From: Symmetrospora coprosmae
Taxonomy: Eukaryota; Basidiomycota; Cystobasidiomycetes; Symmetrosporaceae
Reading direction: 5' to 3'
DNA: 64,000 nucleotides
NCBI GenBank assembly: GCA_008802785.1
Contig: VUYT01000025.1
Coordinates: 233,784 to 297,783 of the forward strand
Made by a program: the position numbers and the translations under genes
Notes under the pieces: generated by a model
Seen by the model: only the letters and a program-made list of their open reading frames with translations
What the model was told of the DNA's origin: nothing
Databases searched by the model: none
In this document: piece after piece, positions 21,161-32,370 of the stretch
Layout: each line of letters begins with the position of its first letter
Numbering within the stretch: position 1 is the stretch's first letter

Positions 21161-22640
21161 ATGAATGACAACGACGCGGAACAGCGCTTTCAAGGCTGCG
21201 AGTCGTGGCTACCTTCGTTCGGCGCCTCGCTCGAAAAGTTCCGAGCCATGCCTGCCACACCTCCGAGTCGACGCCTCGGAAGGCAGACCGTTCCGAGCTC
21301 AGCCTCACCCGGACGTGTCACCCGAAGTGTTTCGGCGGCCGCTGCGACTTCCAAAGTCAAGCTTGAGGACCCGCATGCCGCGGCGCCCTGGCTCGACGAC
21401 GACGCCGTGGAAGCGAGCAAGCCAGAAAGCCCGTACCTCCCGGGTCAGATCAGCGAAGCGAGGCCATCACCTCGCAAGAAGCGGCGGATAAAGCACGAGA
21501 GAGACACGAGCGCTTTCGAAGGCATGGCAGAAGTGCCGGACCGGCTGGCTGAGGATCTCGACAGTGGGCGAGCAACCGGGGCCGGCGGGGCAGAGGGATG
21601 CAACACCGGCTGACCGTTCCTCCATTGTTCGCAGTCCTCTTCTGCGGCTTTAATCCAGGCGTCCGCTCCTCCGAGCTCGGCTTCCACTATGCTCACCCGT
21701 CAAACCGCTTCTATCCTATTTTACATCAATCAGGCTTGACGCCCACGCGTCTTAAGCCCAGCGAGTCGCCAACTATGCCGGAGAAGCACAGGCTCGGCCT
21801 GACGGACCTGGTGCAGCGGTGCACAGCGCGCGCCGACCAGGTCAGCTCGCTCGAGTTCCAGGCGGGTGCTACAGGGTTCCTGGCCAAGCTCATTCGGTGG
21901 AAGCCTAGGGTGTGAGTGCCATCCTGCAATCCGCTTATCTCCACCCCGTAAGCGGAACATTGCCACAAGGCAAAGCCTGACCGCCTGATGGATCTGGCCT
22001 GCACCTTCTCAGCGTCTGTTTCGTCGGGATGGACGTCTTTCGCAACTTCCGCAAGCATTTCCCTAAAGATGCGTTGCCCAAACAAGGGCATTCTATGGGA
22101 ACAAGCGGATCTGCTCGGTCTACAGTATCATCTCCATCTCCGGACAAAAAGAAAGGCAAGGCAGAGTCCCGGTCGGACGTCCAGCTTGGACTGCAGCAGC
22201 TCGCTGTTGCTGTTCCTGGCGACGGTCCGGCGCGACACGTTGTCCGGCTGTTTGTCATCCCCTCGACAAGCGGTCTCGCTGCGGGATACACTGTAGGAGA
22301 TATCCGCGCAACGCCTACGGACTGCGCGAGAGTAGCTGAAACCTGTCGCAACGGGCTTTAGAACGAGACGCGCATCAGCCTCCTGCGGGACGCCAAGGGT
22401 CTTGCCGAGCAGCTCCGGCATACAGCAGGTCACGAACTACTTGCAGGGGAAGACTTGACAGTGCTGGCCGCGGAAAAGTACATGACTGCCAAAGTGGTCA
22501 AGCTTGAGTCCGGTGAATGGAGCTTCAGCTCGCCCGTGCCTGAATCCGGCAGTGGCGGCGATGGAGACGACCTGCGGAGCAGCGCACTCAACAAGCGAAA
22601 AGATGGCGACATCCACGATAGCAAGCATCTCGGGGGATGA
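21161..22640 (+). CDS. thymine/uracil mismatch DNA glycosylase (TDG/MUG family)
   Basis: The enzyme removes thymine or uracil from G mismatches in nuclear base-excision repair. The exons are 21161-21563, 21635-21911, 22013-22292 and 22362-22640, in phase throughout, giving 412 aa. The active-site motif LFCGFNPGVRSSELGFHYAH carries the catalytic Asn. It is followed by PSNRFYPIL, the GLTDLVQRCTARADQ helix region, KPRVVCFVGMDVFR, and the damage-recognition loop FVIPSTSGLAAGYTNETR near the end of the fold. The N-terminal 130 residues are disordered and basic, with an RKKRRIKHER nuclear-localisation-like stretch. Linkers inside the fold (about 22090-22220) are longer than usual. The C-terminal 60 residues form a low-complexity tail. 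Confidence 0.93.
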
Positions 22641-22736
22641 CGCGCCGTGACAGGGCATTTTGCTCTGATGTCGTGGCAGGTTTTTCGGATACCCATGTGG
22701 GATGCCTCGAGGGATCCGCGTGATCAGAGCCACGAG

Positions 22737-24565
22737 ATGCCGCCATCGCCCCTCGTCTCCCTTCGACGCTCTGCACAAACACAGCAGGACTCGGATACAG
22801 CAAAGATGCTGCTCGACACTGTTCTGGACCACATTGGGAACACGCCCCTGGTAAGCCTGCTCATATGTAATCGCAGCTGCATCGATGTCGCCTGTCGCGT
22901 GACACGAGGGCCGGCCCGGGCATGGTGGCTGAGGCTGAGGACACATGACACCTTGCGCAGGTCAGGGCCGACAGGCTGGCAAAGGAGCACGGCTTCAAGT
23001 GCAATCTATGTGAGTGCAGACATGCCCTCGAGCACTGTCGTGTTCTCCTTGATGTGCCCGACCTGACAGACAACCTCCAGACGTTAAATGCGGTCAGTGT
23101 GAGCGACAGAGCCGAGCCGGACCATCAGCTGCCCGTCGCTCGCTGACGCTCACGCACACACGCACACAGAATATTTCAACGCAGGAGGCTCGGTCAAAGA
23201 CAGGATAGCGCGAGTTCACGTCCCCCTTGTCGACCTTGTGCTGCTGTCACGCGGCCGGGCTGATGTAGTGGCGCCTCTGCGCTGGCTCTCCTTTTCCTTC
23301 GTCAACAGCAAACGTATGGTTGAGCAAGCCGAGAATGACGGCAGACTCATCCCTGGCAAGAGCGTCATCATTGAGCCCAGTGAGTTGTACTCTTGCTTCT
23401 TTCGATGCCAGTGCTGACCGCCCGACCGCGACTTCAACCCAAATGCAGCGAGCGGCAACACAGGCATTGGTCTAGCTCTGCAGGCTGCTGTGCGGGGATA
23501 CAGATGCATCATCTGCCTGCCGGAGAAGATGTCCAAGGAGAAGGTGACGGTCCTCGAAGCACTGGGAGCCGAGGTTGTCCGAACGCCGGACGATGCGGGA
23601 CCAGATGACCCCAGGAGCCACATCCAGGTCGCTGCAAAGATGGCGAAGGAGATTGATGGAGGTGAGCGGTGCATAGTTTCTATCGGTGAGGGCCATCCTA
23701 CTGACGATCCCAGCCATGTACTCCTCCGCCATCGATACACTTTCCGGCTCAGGAATTGTTCTGGATCAATACCTGAACGAGAACAACCCGCTTGCGCACT
23801 ATCACGGGACTGCTGTGGAGATCATCGAGGACATTGCGTCTGCTAGTGCATCGCCGTCCATTGGCGGGACACTCGCATCCAAGCTCGACGAGCTGGCCAT
23901 ATCTTCAAGCGTGACTCTGGGTCTGCCGATGAGAGGCACAAACGGCCATGCAGAGCACAACGGTATCAGCGCCAACGGACACAGTCGGCCCTCCAGCGGC
24001 ATTGTCGACGTCATGGTTGTGGGCGCCGGGACGGGCGGATCAGTCTCTGGGATTTCTCGCCGCCTGAAGGAGGAGTACGGAGCCGACCAAACCACTACGG
24101 TCGGTGTCGATCCCGTGGGCAGCATCCTTGCCCAGCCGGATTCGCTCAACATTCTCAAGGACGGCGAAAGTACCATCTACAAGGTCGAGGGGATTGGGTA
24201 CGACTTCATACCCAAGGTGCTCGACCGCTCCCTCGTCGATTTCTGGGTCAAGATCAACGACGATACGGCGTTCAAGGAGGCCAGGCAGCTCATCCGCACC
24301 GAGGGACTGCTCGTTGGCGGCTCGTCCGGATCCAACATGGCCGGAGCAGTAAAGTATTTGACAGAGACGGAGGAAGGGCGGGCGATCGCGGCTACCGAGG
24401 GCAAGAATGTCGTCGTCCTGATGCCAGATTCGTGAGCGCGCCAACGTGCCCCTCTTGTGTGAACTGTGTGAAGATGCTGATCTCGGGCGCCTCTTCAGGA
24501 TCCGAAACTACATCAGCAAGCCGTGGCTGCTTAACCCGAAAGTCGCGGACGCGGGTCAGCCGTAG
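22737..24565 (+). CDS. CYS4: cystathionine beta-synthase, catalytic core without C-terminal CBS domains
   Basis: This PLP enzyme condenses serine and homocysteine (transsulfuration). The exons are 22737-22850, 22961-23009, 23081-23092, 23170-23209, 23309-23379, 23449-23661, 23714-24431 and 24499-24565 (427 aa, all in phase). Motifs are [37 protein letters not shown] (PLP lysine), [67 protein letters not shown], and the CBS-type ending [12 protein letters not shown]. Two features are unusual. Exon 3 is only 12 nt, and the intron at 23210-23308 begins GC rather than GT. There is a 60-residue Ser/Gly-rich insertion at about 23830-24000. The protein stops about 15 residues after the catalytic core, so the Bateman regulatory pair of many fungal CBS enzymes is absent. 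Confidence 0.92.
23081..23092 (+). other. CYS4: 12-nt microexon of CYS4
   Basis: It encodes most of YVKC between NL and EYFNAGGS. Both flanks have consensus GT-AG introns and the spliced protein matches the conserved pattern of the family. Confidence 0.85.
23210..23308 (+). other. CYS4: apparent GC-AG intron in CYS4
   Basis: The preceding exon ends ATAGC and the intron starts GCGAGT. The acceptor is CAACAG at 23303-23308. Only this choice restores the conserved [12 protein letters not shown] reading, because every nearby GT leaves the wrong phase. Confidence 0.75.
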
Positions 24566-25202
24566 GTTACGCCCCTGCCTCAAGCTTTCAACACTGCATC
24601 AGTCTTCGAACAATGTCGATGTACTTGTACTCTTCGACGGTGCCAGGCTTCGAGTCCAGAATCCCCGCGCTCGTCGGCATGCCCCTTTTTCGACGCGCAC
24701 ATTGGACGGTTTCCCTAACCCCCGTCTAGGAGAGCTCTCAACGCTGCATTCTCCTATCGTCATACTCGCTTACTATCTATTCAGCCTATCTGACATCTAT
24801 CCCGTTGTCGTCCCGCTTGCATGCACGCAATGCAGGCTCGGGCACTGTCAGACTCACTACCTCGCAGATTTGATGGATTCGCCGGTGACTCGGTAGATCC
24901 TGGCTTAGGCACGATACGGCTGTCCTGTCACCGCCTGTCAAGTGCAATTAGAGTTACTCTGCTCCCGCCATGTCACTACTCTTGCGATCTTGGGCTCTGC
25001 ACGTGGTGCGGGAACAGCCCAGCCCCACCCACCGAATGGTTGCAGCTTCTCTCCCTCATCCACCACCACACGCTGGGATGCTGCAACAGCACTGACGCGT
25101 ACTGTACATCCATCATGAAAGAGGCGGCGGCGACGACGACGACGGCGAACGAGCGGCGCAGCAGCTAGACCGGGTCTGTTTATACACCGGGCGGCGTCGT
25201 GT
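24566..25202. other. intergenic, nothing recognised
   Basis: This is tandem intergenic DNA between CYS4 and the phosphodiesterase. A short CCCTAACCCCC run at about 24714 is not a telomere array. The promoter of the downstream gene presumably lies here. Confidence 0.5.
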
Positions 25203-25349
25203 TTGGAGAACAGGGACTCGATAAGAGCAACGGGTCGCAAGCCTCACCAACAGCAGCAGCAGCAACTTCAATTCAGAGCTACTCTCCGTCTCGTTCTGCC
25301 GCTTCGAACGGCTTTACTCCGGGCCTGCCTCGACTTTCGCTGCGTGCCC

Positions 25350-27368
25350 ATGGCCATCGCCGGGGAAGCGACTATGGACGTGGCTCCTTCAGCCTCGACG
25401 GCCGTTCAGCTCCAGCCGAACGGGAAAGAAGCCAGCTTCGACATGCTCGTCCTCGGGGCCGGTGGAGGACCCATGGAGGACAACCTGAGCGCCTACTGGG
25501 TCAAGCCGGCAAAGAAGGCATGGCAGGAAGGATGCATCTCGGTCGACGGAGGTGCGTCCAACGAACCAGCTCCACGCACGGCAGACCGCATGACTGGCGG
25601 TAGAGAGAGACACTGACGTGTAGCCTCTGCGTCGGTGGACAACGCAGGCTCTTGCCTCGGCGCTCTCACACGCCTCATCGAAAGGCACCCAGAAGCCTTT
25701 CGCGACTTTGACTTCCCGACAAAGAACATGGGAAGCATCTATGCCAACGCTGGCTACATCTATACGCTCCTTACAAGCTTTCTTGTCACTCACGCCCATT
25801 GGGGTACGTCACCCGCGTCCGCCGGTGCGAGCAATAAGCAACACAGGCTGACTGCCCGCATCTCTGATATCCACAGATCACATTTCCGTATGTCCTCCTC
25901 ATGAGTTGCAGATCTAACGCATACCCTGCTTCAGAGGACTGACGCAATGTCGACCGGTTTTTTGCGACAGGGCCTGGTCCTCTCCTCCGGCTCTGGAAGC
26001 GGGAGCCAGAAGTCCGTCTATGGATCCAAGCAGACACTATGCAATCTCTCGTCAGCCATGAACGGCGGCTTGTGGCCAATACTAGGCAGCTACAAGGAGG
26101 AGAACGGGTGTCCGTTTGTCTGGCGGGCGTGAGTGCGCTGCTCGACATCGGCACGCAGTTCTGCACACAGCACAAGGACGGCACTAAGTAGTTGCGCTCC
26201 GCATTCCTGACCGACACAGCATCGATCAAAGCACGTCCTTCCAGCCCTCGGCCGGCTTAAAGGCCGACATCTTCCCGGTCTCGCACGGGCGCCATCACTC
26301 CTCCACTTCGTACGAGTCGTCCGCTTTCTTCATCACGAATGCGCAAACAAGCAGGAGCTTCCTGATCTTTGGTGATGTCGAAGCCGACTCGGTCAGCGGC
26401 GAGAGCTTCAACCGTGCGGTGTGGCAAGAGGCGGCCGAACGGATACAAAGGCAGGAGCTGTCGACCATCTTCATCGAGTGCTCGTACAGCGTGAGTCCGG
26501 CTGCACCTCCCCTGACAGTGCGTATCGTGTTATTGTCCTAAACCACTTCTTGGCTTCCTCCCTCTGTAGTCCTCGCGGTCAAGGGACCAGCTGTACGGCC
26601 ACATGTCGCCGCCTTATATCCTCGAGGAGCTCACGGTGCTTGCGCAGTGTGTTCGAGGGGCAGACGGGCAGTCCAGCGCAGACCTGAAAGACAGCCTCAG
26701 CGGGATCAATAGTGCGCTCTCATATCGCTACAAAGAACCCTTATCCGTAGTAACTGATGGTGGTGCCGTATCGCCTGCAGTCTGTATCATCCACGTCAAG
26801 GATCCGACAAGTATCGAGGATGTAGCGCCGTGTCCTCTACTTGCGCCGCCCCTCAATGGCGATGTGGGAGCTCATCCAGCTGGACATGGGTCGTCACTTG
26901 CGGGCACGAGCAACGGCTACGCGGCGTCTAACTATGTTGATGTAGTCGGACCGCCGCTTTCAGCGCCGGCCAAGAAGCGGAAAACAGGGTCGTCCAGCAG
27001 CCACATTGCGCCGGCACTGGCGAATGGCGGCACAACACGCAAGACGCGCTCGTCGAATCGCGTGTCTCCAATACCTCGCACAAAGGGCGCCGCGGCGCCG
27101 ACGTTGGCGGACGAAGGGCCATCACCACAGCAACAAAAGCAATATGACCAGGCAGCCTCACCACTGTCGCTGCCTGCTGCTTTCCGAGCCAAGATACTCG
27201 CGGAACTCGAAGCTGCTGAACGGCTGGCTGGCCTTGGGGTGCGCTTCTTGATGGTCGAGCAGGGCATGCGGATAGGTGAGGGTTCAGCGTGTGCGAGGTA
27301 GCATGTCCGGCAAATGGAGGCTGATCTGGTGTTGGCCTCCCCAATCTCCGCTGGGACTAGAAATCTGA
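25350..27368 (+). CDS. PDE1: class II (low-affinity) cAMP phosphodiesterase
   Basis: The enzyme hydrolyses 3',5'-cyclic nucleotides in a metallo-beta-lactamase-like fold and so terminates PKA signalling. Motifs in order are FDMLVLGAGGGPMEDNLSAY, ISVDGGAS, YILTSFLVTHAHWDHISGL (the H-x-H-x-D-H metal site, rebuilt across an 11-nt exon at 25877-25887), FPVSHG, SRSFLIFGDVEAD, LSTIFIECSYS, GHMSPPYILEELTVLA and LGVRFLMVEQGMRI at the C-terminus. Exon borders are near 25551, 25624-25803, 25877-25887, 25971-26128, 26220-26490 and 26570-27274, and the end is after a last short exon at 27361. A 200-residue Ser/Ala/Lys-rich insertion (about 26800-27170) splits the last part of the fold. An in-frame upstream ATG at 25203 would add 49 residues. 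Confidence 0.9.
25877..25887 (+). other. PDE1: 11-nt microexon completing the PDE1 metal site
   Basis: It supplies part of the Asp codon plus His-Ile-Ser of the motif HxHxDH. It is flanked by ccacag and gtatgt splice sites, and the next exon starts in phase with GLVLSSG. Confidence 0.8.
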
Positions 27369-27722
27369 ATTGACGCAGGAAGGTGGAGAAGAGATCAAGT
27401 TGAAGAAAGAGTGGGTGTTCGAGGTTGCTGTGGAGGTCGCTGTGGTTGTGGCTGTCTGGAGAAGGACGGTCATAGGCTTTTTCACGGCACGGCGAAGGGA
27501 TTCGGAGGTACAGTTTCCGGAGGAAGGGAGCCCACAGCATATATAATCGGTCGCACGGTACATAGGGTTTCGGAGCAACTGTCGTAACATTATGCATGTC
27601 CTTTTCTTCAAACTGTTCTCTGCCCTCTCGCTGCCCTGCCTGGAGGTTCCTCCCCCCCCCGGCCTTGTTGCTCTCCTGCCCACCGAGCAACCATCCCGAA
27701 AAGCGCACATATAGTCTCCCAA
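27369..27722. other. intergenic, nothing recognised
   Basis: This is the short tandem gap between PDE1 and COX16. A C-run (CCCCCCCCC) at about 27652 and a GT/GTGG-rich stretch are the only notable sequence features. Confidence 0.5.
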
Positions 27723-28112
27723 ATGGCCGCATTCAGCAGGAAGAAGCTGCCGGGCACGTCATCGACCGCCGGCGTTGCCTCCCTGGCGCGTCGTCGCCCG
27801 TTCCTGCTGTTCGGGCTGCCCTTCATGACGATCCTGGTGGTGGGCAGCTTCGCGCTGTCCGGCATCACGCAGACGCGGTACGACCTGCGCAACAGCAAGG
27901 TGCAGAGCATGACAAAGGAGGACGAGCTCAACATGAACAAGAACAGGAAGCGCGTGGATATCCGCGAAGAGTACTTTCGCTTGAAGGCCAAAGACACGCG
28001 CACGGGAGACTTGGACAATTGGGAGAACAAGCGGATAGACAGGCTGCCGGGACAGAAGGAGTGGGGGGATCTCCCGCCGTCGGCGTCACCGTCCTCTTCG
28101 TCGTCCTCGTGA
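27723..28112 (+). CDS. COX16: Cox16, cytochrome c oxidase assembly protein
   Basis: This is a small mitochondrial inner-membrane protein needed to assemble Cox1/Cox2 of complex IV. It is a single exon of 129 aa. A basic N-terminus is followed by one membrane span (about residues 28-48, FLLFGLPFMTILVVGSFAL). The hallmark stretch comes next (SGITQTRYDLRNSKVQ), and then a charged matrix or intermembrane helix with KRVDIREEYFRLKAK and LDNWENKRIDRLPGQ. Length and motif order match Cox16. A poly-Ser tail ends the protein. Confidence 0.95.
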   Translation: MAAFSRKKLPGTSSTAGVASLARRRPFLLFGLPFMTILVVGSFALSGITQTRYDLRNSKVQSMTKEDELNMNKNRKRVDIREEYFRLKAKDTRTGDLDNWENKRIDRLPGQKEWGDLPPSASPSSSSSS

Positions 28113-28653
28113 CCTTCAGCGTCCTGCTGCTGCCCTTGCCCGCATTTCGTCCTCTAACACGCGGAGGATGCCATCTCTGGCAGAGTCCCATGCCCGGCTG
28201 CCGGAATGCAAAAGCACCGTCCCAAATCTCCATTCGAGACGACGACAATGCACGAGCGTACTGGGAGGCTTTTGAACAAGGCCGCACTACCCAAAGCCTT
28301 GAGTGTGCCAGCTGGTGCGTGGCCTTCCTTACAGACACGCGCACGATAACACAGAAAGCTAACGCGCGCTCGCGTTCGGCTACCCGTGCAGGATGCGATA
28401 CCCATCGTGCTCGTATCCCTGCAGACATGTGGGAAGCCACACTGCGCAGTCGCCGAAGCCGATCGCAGTATCACAAGCTGCCTGTTACCTCCGATTTCCG
28501 ATAGTCGCCGTGAAGGCCCGTCACCATCCTCTCCAGAGGATACCGCAGCCACTGCGCTCAGGCAAGACCAGGCATATCAGCCACTGTGTATACGCTCAAG
28601 CGTGCAGCCAGCCTGGCCTCCGCAGTCTTCTCAGACTCGCCCCGTCACGCCCG
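28113..28653. other. convergent 3' region, nothing recognised
   Basis: This lies between the convergent ends of COX16 and the reductase gene. Overlapping open frames on both strands have no recognisable content. Confidence 0.5.
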
Positions 28654-29846
28654 TCAGCTTGCCGGACTCACACGAGGCAGGCACTCGAGGAACCACCATG
28701 CTGTAGCCATTCTTCCCATGGTGTTGTCAAAGAAGCGCGGGCGGGTAGCCAGAATATTGTCGACTGTGCGGCGGGCGAAGGTCTCGACGGGATAATCTGC
28801 ACATGTAACTAAAGTCAATCGGATCTGCCTGCTTCTCGCAGACCCTGCGCATCGGCGATTGGCCGCTCACTCTTTCCAGGGACCATCAGATCCTGCATGA
28901 AGCGGATATGCTTCTGGGCCGGTGCGACGCCCGCGTACAGACTGCCCTCTCTCGGCTGCCACGGCTGCTCTCGCGCAAAGAGATGCGTGGCGATAATGCC
29001 CGGCTCAACGAGGAGGACCTTGACGCCGAGCATGGCGACCTCCTGCGCGAGAGACTCTGTCCACGACCGCGTTGCAGCCTTGCTCGCCGCGTACGCCGCG
29101 CTGAATGGCTGCGAGACGCCTGATAGCGCCGAGCCGATGTTGACGATGGTCCCCCTTGAGCGCTCCACCATGCCAGGAAGCACGGCGCGCGCGACTCGTG
29201 CCATGCCAAAGAAGTTGGTCGACACGATGCGCTCGAAGACGTCTTCTCGCATGTCGAGGAACGGGCCGAGCTCGATGATTCCGGCGTTGTTGACGAGGAT
29301 GTCGATGCGCCCGCCTGTCTCATTATAGACCGACTCGATGCACGCGCTGACGCTTTCGGTATCTAGCACGTCGAGAGCGACAATCTCGCATCCGCGGGCT
29401 GCCGAGCAAGCGCGTCAGGCCTCGCCACAGTATGCATGAGGACAGCTGGGCCGACTCTGCGTACCGGCCAGATCGCCTGTCTTATTCGGGGTACGAGCGG
29501 CAGCGAACACGCGATAGCCGGTCTGCGGGAGAGCAGGCATCATTAGAAGGGCTGTTAGGCTAGCAACCACAGTACTGATGGCTCGAGACGTCGACTCGCG
29601 CGTTCGGCTAGGTCTTTGGCGAGCTGGCGAGCGGGGCAAGGGGGAGGAGGGAGGCGAAGAGAGAGCAAGAGAGAGGAAGCGAGAGACGAAGTGGAGTATG
29701 GTCAGCGCTGCGTTAGCGCTCTCGGCGGCCGCATGCCTGCCAGTGGCTGCGGGGCCGGACTGCTTTGCATTCATACTGACAGCCCATCCGATGCCGCCCT
29801 CGCTGCATCCGGTGATGAGGACGACCTTGCGAGTGTCCATAGCCAT
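28654..29846 (-). CDS. short-chain dehydrogenase, Ayr1-like (1-acyl-DHAP reductase type)
   Basis: This is a classical SDR. The first exon (from 29846) encodes MAMDTRKVVLITGCSEGGIGWA, with the TGxxxGIG cofactor loop in the variant GCSEGGIG typical of Ayr1-like lipid-droplet/ER reductases. Small middle exons give LAKDLAER and GYRVFAAARTPNK. The large exon (about 29398-28875) carries LDVLDTESV, ILVNNAGI, GTIVNIGSALSGV and the catalytic Tyr-Lys in FSAAYAASKAATRSW. A last exon (about 28795-28654) adds FARRTVDNILATRPRFF and a hydrophobic segment MATAWWFLECLP. Predicted NADPH-dependent reduction of an acyl-DHAP or similar lipid is inferred from family resemblance. The splice structure of the second and third exons is approximate. 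Confidence 0.82.
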
Positions 29847-30241
29847 TGCCTGTTCCAGGGCATCGACAAGTCAAGCTCAGCGCAATAGTAACGAAGAGAG
29901 AGAGGGCAGGATCCTCGCCCTCGCTCCCGAGTTTGCCACCGGAGGAGCTCCGAGGCGCCTCCTCGAGAGTATCGATACACATGTTCAGCATGGCCCTGTC
30001 CCTCTTCACCCTTCTATCTACGCATGTGACATGGTACGCATCAATCCGAAGGGAAGACAGAAGGAGGTGGGCTCGGCACACGCCCCGCGCGGAGCCTGCT
30101 TCGGGCTCGAGGACGGACGAGCAGTTTGACGCGTCGTTAACATCCCCCTCGCTCTCCGCGCAGGTCTTCCGGGCAGAAGGTAAACCGCACCCTGGAGCAC
30201 AGCGGGCGCTCAGTGCCACTGACCGGATTGAATTGCACTGA
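29847..30241. promoter_or_regulatory. divergent promoter region of the SDR and RAD1 genes
   Basis: The two genes start in opposite directions from this 395-bp interval. No specific element was identified beyond GA-rich and CT-rich tracts. Confidence 0.45.
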
Positions 30242-32044
30242 ATGCGTCCGCGTCCGCTTCCTCCGGCCACCGTTTGTAACGCTTGGCCAGTCTCGGACGT
30301 CCGCCAGATAGCCACCATCCTCAAGACGGTCAACATCGCAGCTGAGACGGTACTCCCTGCCCCCTTCTCCAGCTTCAGAACGAAGCACGCACAATTGACT
30401 TGCTAAGTTCGGTATTTGGCGCTTCTGGCCGTCCGCTTCGCCTCCATCAGAAAGTCACGGTTGGGATTGCGAAGGACGGCCTCACCTTCACCACGCTCGT
30501 TGGTAGTACCATCTCCGTCCGCGCCCTACTCGACGGTACGACCAACTTCACCAAATATGAATTCCATCCGCCCGCTCGGGCCGAGGCTGGGTCGACGAAA
30601 AAGCAGAAGCAGAAGCAGAAACGTGGGGCAAGTTCAAGGCGCAATGAGCGAGACTCTTCGGCCACGCAGGCCAGCGATGACGAGCGCGACACGACGCGAG
30701 ATGGCCAGTACGACGACGAGAATGAGCAAGACGAGGGTCAGGACGAGGGTGATGGTGATGAGGAGGACGAGGACGTCAAAGTCGAGTTCGAGATCTCGCT
30801 CACGTCCCTCCTGAACTGCATTAACATCTTTGGCGAGTCGACCGTCAAGCCCACGAGTGCAAAACAGGTTGCCGCACGGGAGAAGTGGAAGGCCAAGCGG
30901 AACGGGTACGGAAACAGGCGCGAGGGGACGCACGCAGACGAGGATGCAAATGCGGAGGAGGACGAGCTGGCCGGCGGGGAGGACGATAATGACAATGACA
31001 ATGGGCGGTGGGGCGGACAGCAGAACAGGGGCGCTAGCACCGTCAACCTCGGAAAGAAGAAGGGCGTCACGACGATGCAGATGTCGTACGAGGCTGATGG
31101 CTCGCCGCTCGTCCTGCTGTGAGCAGTCCGGTCTGCTCGCCATCAGCTGCGTCTCCATGCCAACTCTGAGCCGTCCTTCTTCGCACAGTCTCGAGGAGAA
31201 CGGCATCGTGACACGATGCGACATTACCACATTCGATTCTGTCGAAGTCTCTGATCTGCCCTACGACGACGAGGCCAGGGTGCAAAAGCTCATCCTGAAT
31301 GTGAGCCCGAACCGGTATAGCCACACAGCTCACGTACTGGCGCTGATGCCTCCCATCTGATCTGCGGCCAGTCGTCCTGGCTGGCGGACGCCTTGTCCGA
31401 GATAGATCCCTCCTGCAAATCCCTGATGCTCCGATTCGCGCCACCGAGAGACTCGGACCGACGCATCGCTCAACAAAGCAAGGGAAAGAACCGCGAAACC
31501 CAGCGAGGCTCCGATGACGATGACAATGACGACGAGGACGGTGACGGAAGGAACAGGCAGCGGACGCAAGCGGCCTTCAGCCTCGAAGGGACGAGCAACC
31601 ACGGGTCTGTGCAGGTGCGTCAAAGCATCTTTCGGCGCATGATCCAGGCCTTCTGGCAAGCACAGACTGACTGATGTGCGTCGCACAGATGGACTACCCG
31701 TACACGAAGGAGATTGTCGAGCAATGCGACTGCAATGAGGCGATCAGGAACAGGTGAGGCGCGCTCTCCCCGTGTTACTCCGCCTCTTCGGCTCTGTCCT
31801 GACCAATCCACATCGTATCCCTCTCCCGCCCGGACTCAACTGCAGCTACCGCTTCTCGCACCTCATGTACATCCGCCAGGCGCTCGCGCACTCGACAAAG
31901 ACGTCCCTGCGCACCGACGAGAACGGCATCCTCAGCATGCAGTTCATGATTGCCAGCGCGCAGGCCGCGTCCGAGGGGTCTGCGTTTGTCGAGTTTACGT
32001 GCATGCCGCAGAACGACGAAGATGAGGAAGATGACGGCGTCTGA
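30242..32044 (+). CDS. RAD1: Rad1/Rec1 subunit of the 9-1-1 DNA damage checkpoint clamp
   Basis: This is a PCNA-like ring subunit (with Rad9 and Hus1) loaded at DNA damage to activate checkpoint kinases; the Ustilago maydis orthologue is REC1. The exons are 30242-30349, 30451-31118, 31189-31300, 31372-31614, 31689-31753 and 31846-32044 (464 aa, phases consistent). Family features are VSDVRQIATILKTVNI at the start, VTVGIAKDGLTFTTLVGSTISVRA, FEISLTSLLNCINIFGES, and LLEENGIVTRCDITTFD. The C-terminal block is MDYPYTKEIVEQCDCN and YRFSHLMYIRQALAHSTKTS, then ENGILSMQFMI. Three acidic or Asp/Asn-rich insertions (about 30600-30770, 30880-31010 and 31480-31570) make it longer than animal Rad1. It converges with the PDX1 gene. 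Confidence 0.93.
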
Positions 32045-32370
32045 AGGATGCCTCAACGAGCGCGGCGAGTCAGCGTGCAGAAATCGCAAGCGTCCCGCAA
32101 GTGAGAGCACAAGGAGTAATGTCCGCGGTTAGGATTGCCAAGTTGTCGTTGATAAAACAGTTCTGGACAGTCACATCAGTAAGCAGTGTAGCAGAGAGGC
32201 CAGACAGCCCTGCAAAGACTGGGGAATGGAGGAATTGGGTTGCCTCAAGGCCCTGGATGTCACAAGTTCATATTGTACAACACGCGCACGCAGTGGACCT
32301 GCTCGTCCCGCCCATCTACCTGTCTGTCTATGTCATCACAGCCAGTCCATGCTCCAACCAAGAGCATCGC
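32045..32370. other. convergent 3' region, nothing recognised
   Basis: This is the short interval between the convergent ends of RAD1 and the protein X gene. No gene was seen. Confidence 0.5.

Noticed and set aside
24636-24700. TTCGAGTCC-like box resembling a tRNA T-arm
   Set aside because: No matching A box, acceptor stem or anticodon arm could be folded around it.
24712-24730. CCCTAACCCCC, a telomere-like string
   Set aside because: A single partial copy is not a telomeric array.
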